A program made the position numbers and the translations under genes. A stretch of DNA of 64,000 nucleotides, taken from Streptomyces sp. SID13031. Lineage in GTDB: Bacteria > Actinomycetota > Actinomycetes > Propionibacteriales > Kribbellaceae. How positions within the stretch are numbered: position 1 is the stretch's first letter; each line of letters opens with the position of its first letter. The notes under the pieces were generated by a model. That model saw nothing but the letters and a program-made list of their open reading frames with translations. It was not told the origin of the DNA and did no database searches. The DNA lies in the NCBI RefSeq assembly GCF_010548305.1, contig NZ_JAAGLV010000029.1:1-64000 (forward strand), given 5' to 3'. This document shows positions 34,510 to 41,306 of this stretch, one piece after another.

Positions 34510-35280
34510 ATGAGTGATCTTGGACTGCGGTTGTCGGTGGATGGGCCTGTTGCCCGGGTGGTGCTCGATCGGCCGGAGGTGCGGAATGCGCAGACTCCGG
34601 CGATGTGGGCCGCGTTATCGGATTTCGGGGCGGCGCTGCCCGACGATGTGCGGGTTGTCGTGGTGTCGGGGGAGGGGCAGTCGTTCTCGGCCGGGCTTGA
34701 TCGCAAGCTGATCATGGGCGAGCCGGTCGACGGGCAGGAGCCGTTGCTCACGCTCGGCAAGAAGCCTGCCCCGGAGCTGCAGGAGCTGATCTCGCATTTC
34801 CAGGCCGGTTTCTCCTGGCTGCGCAAGCCGGAGATCGTCAGCATCGCGGCGGTGCAGGGCCACGCGGTCGGCGCCGGATTCCAGTTGGCGCTGGCCTGCG
34901 ATCTGCGGGTCGTCACGCCAGACGCGAAGTTCAGCATGCGGGAGCCGGCGCTCGGGCTGGTACCTGACCTTGGTGGCACGCAGCCGCTGGTGCAGCTGGT
35001 CGGGTACTCGCGAGCGCTGGAGATCTGTGTGACGTCGCGCTGGGTCGAGGCCGAGGAGGCACTGCAACTCGGGCTGGCGAACATCGTCGTACCGGCCGAG
35101 GAGCTGGCGGGTACGGTCAAGGATCTGTCCGAGGCGGTGTTGTCGCCGCTGGTGGGCGCCGTGCGGGAGACCAAGGCGTTGCTGCTGGGCGCTGCTGACC
35201 GGTCGTACGAGGATCAGCTGAAGGCCGAGCGGGAGGCGCAGGCGCGCCGGCTGGCGGAGCTGATCGCGGCGTTCGGCTGA
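34510..35280 (+). CDS. Enoyl-CoA hydratase/isomerase family protein
   Basis: This 256-residue crotonase-fold enzyme starts at ATG 34510. The oxyanion-hole segments are visible as FSAGLDRKL and HAVGAGFQLALACDLRV, followed by FSMREPALGLVPDLGGTQPLVQLVG. In hydratases this last region usually carries catalytic glutamates. Here the first catalytic position is in a Leu/Ala/Cys-rich run and the second sits near LVPD, so the exact reaction (hydration, isomerisation or other) is uncertain. No fatty-acid genes lie beside it. It is preceded by the hairpin-rich gap, so it has its own promoter. Confidence 0.86.
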   Translation: MSDLGLRLSVDGPVARVVLDRPEVRNAQTPAMWAALSDFGAALPDDVRVVVVSGEGQSFSAGLDRKLIMGEPVDGQEPLLTLGKKPAPELQELISHFQAGFSWLRKPEIVSIAAVQGHAVGAGFQLALACDLRVVTPDAKFSMREPALGLVPDLGGTQPLVQLVGYSRALEICVTSRWVEAEEALQLGLANIVVPAEELAGTVKDLSEAVLSPLVGAVRETKALLLGAADRSYEDQLKAEREAQARRLAELIAAFG

Positions 35281-35297
35281 GCTGATCGCTCAGCCCG

Positions 35298-35339
35298 GTG
35301 ATCGGCGCCGAGCGCTGTCCGTCCGAGTGATCGGCGCCG
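35298..35339 (+). repeat. 13-bp direct repeat
   Basis: GTGATCGGCGCCG occurs at 35298-35310 and again at 35327-35339, 29 bases apart, in the gap between the enoyl-CoA hydratase gene and the ABC exporter gene. GGCGCC is itself palindromic. It could be a regulator site or a chance duplication. Confidence 0.6.
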
Positions 35340-35407
35340 CCTCGGGAAGTTTCGGATGACCTCAAGTGTTGTCAAGGTTGACGAGTTGATTGTGGGGAGG
35401 GGCGCGG

Positions 35408-37303
35408 ATGAATGCAGGGATGGGAATGGGCGGCGGCAGGGGCGGCGCGAGCAGCTGGCGGCGGCAGGACGCGTCGGTAGTGGATCAGAAGCTGGCGAAG
35501 GGCACCCTGCGGCGCATCCTGCGGTTCGCCAAGCCGTTCAAGTGGCACATCACCGCTTTCCTGGCGCTCGTGATCGTCGCTGCGTTCCTGGTGATCGCCT
35601 CGCCGCTGCTGTTCAAGAAGATCGTCGACGACGGCATCACCAAGGGCAACGCGGGCCTGGTGACCGCGCTCGCGCTGGTGGTCGCCGGGCTCGCCCTGGT
35701 CGAGGCCGCTCTCGGGCTGATGCAGCGCTGGTTCTCCGCGCGCATCGGTGAGGGCCTGATCTACGACCTGCGGACGCAGGTCTTCGCGCACGTGCAGCAG
35801 ATGCCCGTCGCGTTCTTCACCCGGACGCAGACGGGCGCCCTGGTGTCCCGGCTGAACAACGACGTGATCGGCGCCCAGCAGGCGTTCACCTCGACGCTGT
35901 CCGGCGTCGTGTCGAACGTGATCAGCCTGATCCTGGTGATCGGCGCGATGCTATTGCTGAGCTGGCAGCTGACCCTGGTCGCGATCCTGATCCTGCCGGT
36001 CTTCCTGCTGCCGGCGCGCTACCTCGGTCGCCGGCTGGCCGCGATGACGCGGGAGCAGATGCAGCTGAACGCGGAGATGTCGACGGCGATGACCGAGCGG
36101 TTCTCCGTCGGCGGCGCGCTGCTGGTGACGCTGTTCGGCAAGCCTGCACTCGAGAACGAGCAGTTCGGCGAGAAGTCGGGCCGGGTCCGCGATCTGGGGA
36201 TCCGGATCGCGATGCTCGGCCGGGTGTTCTTCACCGCCCTGACCCTGGTCGCCGCGCTGGCGACCGCCCTCGTGTACGGCGTGGGCGGCAACTTCGCCGT
36301 ACGCCAGACCCTGACGATCGGGACCCTGCTCGCGCTGGTCGCGTTGCTGGGCCGCCTGTATGGTCCGCTGACCGCGCTGTCCAACGTGCGCGTCGACGTG
36401 ATGACCGCGCTGGTCTCCTTCGAGCGCGTCTTCGAGGTGCTCGACCTGGAGCCGATGATCAAGGACGCTCCGCATGCCCGGGCGCTGCCGCCGAATGCGG
36501 CGTCGGTGACCTTCGACAAGGTGGCCTTCGCCTACCCGACCGCGGAGCAGGTCTCGCTGGCGAGCCTCGAATCGGTCGCCGTGCTCGACAAGCGGGCTTC
36601 CGCGCAGGTGCTCGAAGACATCAGCTTCTCCGTCGAGCCGGGGCAGATGGTCGCGCTGGTCGGACCATCCGGCGCCGGCAAGACGACCATCACCAACCTG
36701 GTCGCGCGGCTGTACGACGTGACGGGTGGCACGGTGCGGATCGGTGGTGAGGATGTCCGCGACGTGACGCTGGAGTCGCTGCACGACACGATCGGGTACG
36801 TGACGCAGGACGCGCACATGTTCCACGACACCATCCGCGCGAACCTGACCTATGCCAAGCCGGACGCCACCGACGAGGAGATGGTCGACGCGCTGCGCTC
36901 GGCCCAGATCTGGCAGCTCGTGTCGTCCTTGCCCGACGGGCTGGAGACGGTGGTGGGCGACCGCGGGCACCGGTTGTCCGGTGGCGAGCGGCAGCGGCTG
37001 GCGATCGCCAGGTTGTTGCTGAAGGCACCACACATCGTCGTACTGGACGAGGCGACCGCCCACCTGGACTCGGAGTCCGAGGTGGCGGTGCAGCTGGCGC
37101 TGGACACCGCGCTCGAAGGACGGACCTCGCTGGTGATCGCTCACCGGCTGTCGACGGTGCGCAACGCGGACCAGATCCTGGTGGTTGACCACGGCAACAT
37201 CGTCGAACGCGGCACGCACGAGCAGTTGCTCGCCCTCGACGGTGAGTACGCGGATCTCTACCACACCCAGTTCGCGGAGTCAGGCTCAGCCGCAGGCGTC
37301 TAG
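35408..37303 (+). CDS. ABC exporter, fused membrane and ATPase domains
   Basis: This 631-residue half-transporter starts at ATG 35408, behind GGGGAGGGG. A Gly/Arg-rich start is followed by six membrane helices (about 40-330), with QMPVAFFTRTQTGALVSRLNND as the conserved coupling region. The ATPase domain has Walker A GPSGAGKTT, signature LSGGERQRLAIARLLL, Walker B HIVVLDEATAHLD and the switch histidine in LVIAHRLSTVR. It should work as a homodimer, since no partner gene is adjacent. The class includes lipid and multidrug exporters, and the substrate is not evident. Confidence 0.92.
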   Translation: MNAGMGMGGGRGGASSWRRQDASVVDQKLAKGTLRRILRFAKPFKWHITAFLALVIVAAFLVIASPLLFKKIVDDGITKGNAGLVTALALVVAGLALVEAALGLMQRWFSARIGEGLIYDLRTQVFAHVQQMPVAFFTRTQTGALVSRLNNDVIGAQQAFTSTLSGVVSNVISLILVIGAMLLLSWQLTLVAILILPVFLLPARYLGRRLAAMTREQMQLNAEMSTAMTERFSVGGALLVTLFGKPALENEQFGEKSGRVRDLGIRIAMLGRVFFTALTLVAALATALVYGVGGNFAVRQTLTIGTLLALVALLGRLYGPLTALSNVRVDVMTALVSFERVFEVLDLEPMIKDAPHARALPPNAASVTFDKVAFAYPTAEQVSLASLESVAVLDKRASAQVLEDISFSVEPGQMVALVGPSGAGKTTITNLVARLYDVTGGTVRIGGEDVRDVTLESLHDTIGYVTQDAHMFHDTIRANLTYAKPDATDEEMVDALRSAQIWQLVSSLPDGLETVVGDRGHRLSGGERQRLAIARLLLKAPHIVVLDEATAHLDSESEVAVQLALDTALEGRTSLVIAHRLSTVRNADQILVVDHGNIVERGTHEQLLALDGEYADLYHTQFAESGSAAGV

Positions 37304-37350
37304 TGCCCCGAGCAGGTAGCGTTTGTCTTGACGTGAGGGAGGGCCGCCGC

Positions 37351-37527
37351 ATGATCAGGTTCGCGCTCGTGCTGGGCGCCGGTTACGCCGCCTACAAGCT
37401 TGCCTACCACTCAGAAGACGGCCGCCACTACGGCAAGGTCGGCGAGCAAGGCCTGCGAGCCACCCTGTCCCTGATCTTCGCCGCCCTGGCCGGTGGCTGC
37501 GCCTACGCCGCTCTCCTCATCCGCTGA
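37351..37527 (+). CDS. Small membrane protein
   Basis: This 58-residue protein starts at ATG 37351 with GAGGGAGGG before it. It has a short hydrophobic start (IRFALVLGAGYAAYKLAY), a charged middle (HSEDGRHYGKVGEQG) and a C-terminal helix (ATLSLIFAALAGGCAYAALLI), so it probably spans the membrane once or twice. It follows the ABC exporter by 47 bases and may be co-transcribed. I recognise no family. It overlaps the convergent gene by 11 bases. Confidence 0.6.
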   Translation: MIRFALVLGAGYAAYKLAYHSEDGRHYGKVGEQGLRATLSLIFAALAGGCAYAALLIR

Positions 37528-37762
37528 CCAGCACCAGATTGCGACGCACGCCCCGCTGACGCGCCAACGGAACCGGTGCGGGCGGCGGGTTCAGTGCCCG
37601 CAGCAGTCGCAGGACGTCATCGGCGGTGAAGCGCATCTCCGCGACGGGCGTGCCGGTCGTGCGCATCGGCGCCGCCTTGCCGGCCGCGACGAGCTTGTAG
37701 ACGGCGTAGATCGAGACCTGCAGCATCTCGGCGACCTCGGCCGCTGGGTAGAGGGTCGTCAC
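37517..37762 (-). CDS. Small helix-turn-helix (excisionase/MerR-like) protein
   Basis: This protein has 81 residues. The N-terminal half, LYPAAEVAEMLQVSIYAVYKLVAAGKAAPMRT followed by RFTADDVLRLL, is the pattern of MerR/excisionase-type DNA-binding domains (helix_turn_helix_17). The C-terminal 20 residues are Pro/Arg-rich. The start is GTG 37762, or TTG 37771; neither has a well-spaced ribosome binding site. The gene is isolated, with no phage or integrase genes nearby, so it is more likely a small regulator than an excisionase. Confidence 0.68.
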   Translation of the reverse strand: MTTLYPAAEVAEMLQVSIYAVYKLVAAGKAAPMRTTGTPVAEMRFTADDVLRLLRALNPPPAPVPLARQRGVRRNLVLVSG

Positions 37763-37792
37763 ACCTCTCAAACGACGAGGGGTTACGGGTGG

Positions 37793-38281
37793 CTACTTCT
37801 CGTCCTGTTCCAGCAGGTGCAGGACCGGTACGCCGAGGTGCCGGCGGGCCGAGTTGGTCCAGTCGAGGTGGAAGAACTCGGCGACGATGTGCGGGCGGGT
37901 GAGGATGATGACTTCCCGGCCACCGACCTTGTCCACCGTCGCGGTCAGCGCGTCGATCGGGCGGTCGTGCGAGATACCGCCCTCCGCCTGCTGCCCGAGG
38001 TCGCGCAGTCGCTGGATGCTTCGCCCGGTGCAGTCCGTGGCCTCGCTGTCGATCGCCTTCTGCGCCTCGGCGAGGCCGTCGCGCTGGTCGGCCAGCCCCG
38101 GTCCGTAGAGATCGGCCGTGCCGAGCGCGCTGATCGACGCCTCGACTCCGGCCTCGGCGTTGTGACACGGCACGAGCACGTGGTACTTCACCGGCTCGGG
38201 CATGTCCTGATGGAGCTCGACCACGCGCTGGGCATCAGGTTCGGTCAGCTCCTGCTCGACGAGCAGTACGACGTCGTACAT
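37793..38281 (-). CDS. Conserved hypothetical protein, stress-protein-like
   Basis: This 162-residue soluble protein starts at ATG 38281 with an ideal GGAGG seven bases before it. It begins with a hydrophobic strand (YDVVLLVEQEL), has a second strand, KYHVLVPC, and a third, GGREVIILTRPHIVAEFF, separated by helices. This alternation suggests a Rossmann-like fold of the universal-stress-protein kind, but the ATP-binding GxxGSxxR motif is not seen. The family is therefore open. It is divergent from the DNA ligase gene, and their shared 79-base gap holds a dyad. Confidence 0.72.
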   Translation of the reverse strand: MYDVVLLVEQELTEPDAQRVVELHQDMPEPVKYHVLVPCHNAEAGVEASISALGTADLYGPGLADQRDGLAEAQKAIDSEATDCTGRSIQRLRDLGQQAEGGISHDRPIDALTATVDKVGGREVIILTRPHIVAEFFHLDWTNSARRHLGVPVLHLLEQDEK

Positions 38282-38311
38282 CTGAGTACCTCCGGTTCGT
38301 ACCAGTCGGTA

Positions 38312-38350
38312 TGCCCCCATCATGCCCCCGGTGCGCTCTTCATGGGGGCA
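38312..38350. promoter_or_regulatory. Dyad in the divergent promoter of two genes
   Basis: TGCCCCCAT at 38312-38320 and ATGGGGGCA at 38342-38350 form a perfect nine-base inverted repeat with 21 bases between. CATGCCCCC also recurs directly inside it. It lies between the starts of the stress-protein-like gene and the ligase gene, so it may bind a shared regulator; its right arm ends 10 bases before the ligase start. Confidence 0.45.
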
Positions 38351-38360
38351 GAATGGCGGA

Positions 38361-39434
38361 ATGCAGCTACCCGTGATGCCACCGGTCCCGCCGATGCTGG
38401 CGAAGCCGATCAAGGAGATCCCCGACGGGAACGTCAGCTTCGAGCCGAAGTGGGACGGATTCCGCTCGATCATCTTCCGCGACGGCGACGAGGTGGAGAT
38501 CGGCAGCCGCAACGAGAAGCCGATGACCCGGTACTTCCCGGAGCTGGTCGAGTCGATCAAGGCGAACCTGCCCGAGCGCTGCGTGATCGACGGCGAGATC
38601 GTCGTGGTCGGCGCGTCCGGCGACCGGCTGGACTTCGAGGTACTGCAGCAGCGGATCCACCCCGCCGCCTCCCGGGTCAAGATGCTGTCCGAGACGACCC
38701 CGGCCCGGTTCGTCGCGTTCGACCTGCTCGCGCTCGGCGACACCGACTACACCGGCCGGCCGTTCGCGGAGCGTCGTGAGGCGCTGGAGCAGGCGCTCGC
38801 CAAGGCCGCGGCGCCGATCCACCTGACCCGGACGACGACCGACAAGGCGACCGCGACGGACTGGTTCCACCAGTTCGAGGGGGCCGGGCTGGACGGCGTG
38901 ATCGCGAAGCCGCTCGACGGCCTGTACGAGCCGGACAAGCGGACCATGTTCAAGATCAAGCACGTCCGGACGGCGGACTGCGTCGTCGCGGGCTACCGGG
39001 TGCACAAGAGCGGCGAGAACCGGATCGGGTCGCTGCTGCTCGGGCTCTTCAACTCCGAGGGTGTGCTCGCGAGTGTCGGGGTGATCGGTGCGTTCCCGAT
39101 GGCTCGCCGCGAGGAGCTGTTCGTGGAGATGCAGGAGCTCGTCACCGACTTCGACGACCACCCGTGGGCCTGGGCGAAGCAGGAGGAGGGCAACCGCACG
39201 CCGCGCAACGCCGAGGGCAGCCGGTGGCAGGCCGGCAAGGACCTGAGCTTCGTGCCGCTGCGCCCCGAGCGGGTGGTCGAGGTGAAGTACGACCACATGG
39301 AGGGCGTCCGCTTTCGGCACACCGCCCAGTTTGTCCGCTGGCGCGAGGACCGGACGCCAGAGTCGTGCACCTACGAGCAGCTCGAACAGCCGATCAAGTT
39401 CGACCTGGCCGACGTCCTGACCGCCCGCCCGTAA
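38361..39434 (+). CDS. ATP-dependent DNA ligase (LigC-like)
   Basis: This 357-residue protein starts at ATG 38361. The adenylation motif is FEPKWDGFRSI with Lys30 as the AMP-carrying residue. Later nucleotidyltransferase motifs are IDGEIVVVG, RFVAFDLLAL, LDGVIAKPLDG and MFKIKHVRTADCVV. An OB-fold domain follows. The length fits the stand-alone LigC of mycobacteria and other actinobacteria, which acts with repair polymerases in base-excision and end-joining repair. No Ku or PolDom gene is adjacent. The N-terminus is short, so no extra nuclease domain is present. Confidence 0.92.
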   Translation: MQLPVMPPVPPMLAKPIKEIPDGNVSFEPKWDGFRSIIFRDGDEVEIGSRNEKPMTRYFPELVESIKANLPERCVIDGEIVVVGASGDRLDFEVLQQRIHPAASRVKMLSETTPARFVAFDLLALGDTDYTGRPFAERREALEQALAKAAAPIHLTRTTTDKATATDWFHQFEGAGLDGVIAKPLDGLYEPDKRTMFKIKHVRTADCVVAGYRVHKSGENRIGSLLLGLFNSEGVLASVGVIGAFPMARREELFVEMQELVTDFDDHPWAWAKQEEGNRTPRNAEGSRWQAGKDLSFVPLRPERVVEVKYDHMEGVRFRHTAQFVRWREDRTPESCTYEQLEQPIKFDLADVLTARP

Positions 39435-39481
39435 CCCGAGGCTGCTGGACAGGTGAACCCGCCGCCACGGACAATCCAGGC

Positions 39482-40033
39482 ATGACGGCGGAACGGATCG
39501 AGCTGGCGCGTCCCTCGGACGCCGAGCGTGACCGCGCGCTGGCGATCCTGCGTGACGGTGCCGGGTCGGGACGCCTCTCGCACGACACGTTCATCCGCCG
39601 GATGAACTTCGTACTGCGCGCTCAGAGCCGCCGCGAGCTCGCCAACGCCACCCACGACCTCCCTGGCACCGAGCCGCGCGCCATCCAGCTCCTCAACAGC
39701 CTGCTCGCCCGCATCCCGCGCCTGACGCTGACCCCTCGCGCAGCGACGCCGTACGTGCGCCCGCAGGGCCTCGCGCTGCCGCCGCCTGGCTCACCCACGG
39801 TCCGGGTCGGCCGCGGCCCTGGCGCCACCTTGCGGATGGCAGACCTCTCCGTCTCGCGCTTCCACGCCGAGCTGCGGCACGTCGACGAGGGCTGGCTCCT
39901 CCGCGATCTGGGTTCTATGAACGGCACCCACCTCAACGGCCTCCGCATCACCACCCCGGTCCGGGTCCGCCCCGGCGACCACATCCGCTTCGGCGCAGTC
40001 ACCTACCACCTGACCTGGACGGATCCCAGCTAG
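39482..40033 (+). CDS. DUF1707 and FHA domain protein
   Basis: This 183-residue protein starts at ATG 39482. Residues about 8-60 form a DUF1707 (SHOCT-like) domain: LARPSDAERDRALAILRDGAGSGRLSHDTFIRRM. Residues about 100-175 form a forkhead-associated domain with VRVGRGPGATLRMADLSVSRFHAEL and LRDLGSMNGTHLNGLRI, which holds the phosphothreonine-binding Arg, Ser, His and Asn-Gly. It should bind a phosphorylated Ser/Thr-kinase target. No kinase gene is in the window. It lies 47 bases after the ligase gene and may share its transcript. Confidence 0.9.
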   Translation: MTAERIELARPSDAERDRALAILRDGAGSGRLSHDTFIRRMNFVLRAQSRRELANATHDLPGTEPRAIQLLNSLLARIPRLTLTPRAATPYVRPQGLALPPPGSPTVRVGRGPGATLRMADLSVSRFHAELRHVDEGWLLRDLGSMNGTHLNGLRITTPVRVRPGDHIRFGAVTYHLTWTDPS

Positions 40034-40042
40034 CCCTACCGC

Positions 40043-40105
40043 CGACTTTGAGCACCCACCAGTCGTCCGATCGGTGATTCGCCGGCTACCCGGTGCTCAA
40101 AGTCG
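40043..40105. repeat. Inverted repeat between convergent genes
   Basis: CGACTTTGAGCACC (40043-40056) and its exact complement at 40092-40105 are 14-bp arms around a 35-base loop. The right arm lies inside the last codons of the LysR gene, and the left arm is 10 bases after the FHA gene. It may terminate both transcripts, though no T tract is present. Confidence 0.7.
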
Positions 40106-41078
40106 CGGGCAGGATGACTGTCGGGTGGGCGCCGGGGTTGTCCGGCCACCAGGGGCGGGCCGCGGCGTGGGTGGCGATGGTGTGTTGGTACACGTCGGTG
40201 AAGGCTTGGTGGATGAGGTCGATGTCTTCCTGCGGCGTGCTGTCGGCGCGCCAGCGGAGAGTCCGGCGCCAGAGCAGCGGCTGGCCGATGATCGGCAGGA
40301 CGATCGTGTTGGGGATCTCGCGGACCGTCGGCGCGCACAGGCTGATGCCGCGGCCGGCGCCGATCAGCTGCTCGATCTCCGAGATGTCGAGGTTCGCGTA
40401 ACGGAACTCCGGGGTGAAGCCGATCGACTCGCAGATGCTGCGCAGATAGGCGAGATCGCCGTCCTCCTTGCCCGCCGGCGGGCAGATCCAGATGTCGTCG
40501 GCGAGATCCTCCAGCGCCACCGCATCTTTACCCGCCAGCCGATGGTCAGCGGGCAACGCGACTGCGAAGGGCTCCGGCCACACCATCGTCTGCTCGCGGA
40601 TCCCGGGCGGACACGGCGGCGCATAGGCGTCATCGCACCGGCCGAGCATCACCACGTCGATCACATCGGCAGCCAGCAGATCGGTCAGTGCCGCACACGA
40701 CGGATCCACCTGCGCGGCGATCTGGCGACCCGGCAACAACTGTTCGAGCCGCGACAACCACGCCCCGAACATCACCGTCCGGACGGCACCGAGCCGCAGT
40801 ACCGAGGAGCTGGAGGTATAACGCCGGCTGCTCCCGACCAGCTCGTCCATGTCGGAGAGCATCGCCCGCGCGCGACCGAGAACGTGCTTGCCGAGTGGAG
40901 TCGCAACCACGCCGTACGGGCCGCGTTCGAACAGAACCCCGCCGATCGCGTCCTCGATTCTGTGCAGCTGGGCGGTCAAAGACGGCTGGGAGACGCCCAG
41001 CGCGGCCGCGGCCTTGGACACGCTGCCCGTGTCGGCGAGGCGGCAGACGACCCGCAGATGGCGTAATTCCAGCTCCAT
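40086..41078 (-). CDS. LysR family transcriptional regulator
   Basis: This 330-residue protein starts at ATG 41078 (MELELRHLRVVC); a second ATG nine bases upstream is possible. The N-terminal winged helix is ADTGSVSKAAAALGVSQPSLTAQLHRIEDAIGGVLFERG, a classic LysR pattern. The substrate-binding domain follows with LLAADVIDVVMLGRCDDAY and PEPFAVALPADHRL. It is divergent from the secreted M4/M28 peptidase gene, with 228 bases between, and a GTTATG-N20-CATAAC dyad lies 10 bases upstream of its start. LysR proteins often control a divergent neighbour, so peptidase control is a reasonable guess. Confidence 0.92.
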   Translation of the reverse strand: MELELRHLRVVCRLADTGSVSKAAAALGVSQPSLTAQLHRIEDAIGGVLFERGPYGVVATPLGKHVLGRARAMLSDMDELVGSSRRYTSSSSVLRLGAVRTVMFGAWLSRLEQLLPGRQIAAQVDPSCAALTDLLAADVIDVVMLGRCDDAYAPPCPPGIREQTMVWPEPFAVALPADHRLAGKDAVALEDLADDIWICPPAGKEDGDLAYLRSICESIGFTPEFRYANLDISEIEQLIGAGRGISLCAPTVREIPNTIVLPIIGQPLLWRRTLRWRADSTPQEDIDLIHQAFTDVYQHTIATHAAARPWWPDNPGAHPTVILPATLSTG

Positions 41079-41087
41079 AGCGGTGAG

Positions 41088-41119
41088 GTTATGCCCTGCT
41101 GGGATATCACAGCCATAAC
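41088..41119. promoter_or_regulatory. Candidate LysR operator
   Basis: GTTATG at 41088-41093 and CATAAC at 41114-41119 form a perfect six-base dyad with 20 bases between. It lies immediately upstream of the LysR start, in an AT-richer patch. The position fits autoregulation. The spacing is longer than a minimal T-N11-A LysR box, so the assignment is tentative. Confidence 0.4.
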
Positions 41120-41189
41120 TCGCAGGTGCCAATCTCTTCCAACAGAGGACGCCGGGAGTTCATCCACCTGCCCAGCGGAACTCGGCGGT

Positions 41190-41290
41190 ATGCCAAACCC
41201 TGCGCGCGGCAGCCGCCAGGCATCCTCGCCCCCGCCATCCGCCGGCTGGTTGCAGCCCCCCGGCCGGTGGCGGGGGCTTCCGCCCCCCTC
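41190..41290 (+). promoter_or_regulatory. Structured leader of the peptidase gene
   Basis: Several possible hairpins stack upstream of GTG 41307. AGCCCCC (41254-41260) can pair with GGGGGCT (41272-41278). The same GGGGG can instead pair with CCCCC at 41283-41287, just before the GAGGAAG ribosome binding site. The two pairings exclude each other, as in a switch. An earlier hairpin pairs GGCGG...TGCC with GGCAGCCGCC near 41187-41219. I could not match it to a known riboswitch. Confidence 0.35.
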
Positions 41291-41306
41291 AGTGAGGAAG
41301 TGTCCA

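Noticed and set aside
37517-37762. Phage excisionase marking an integrated element
   Set aside because: No integrase, attachment repeat or other phage gene lies nearby; small MerR-like proteins are common chromosomal genes.
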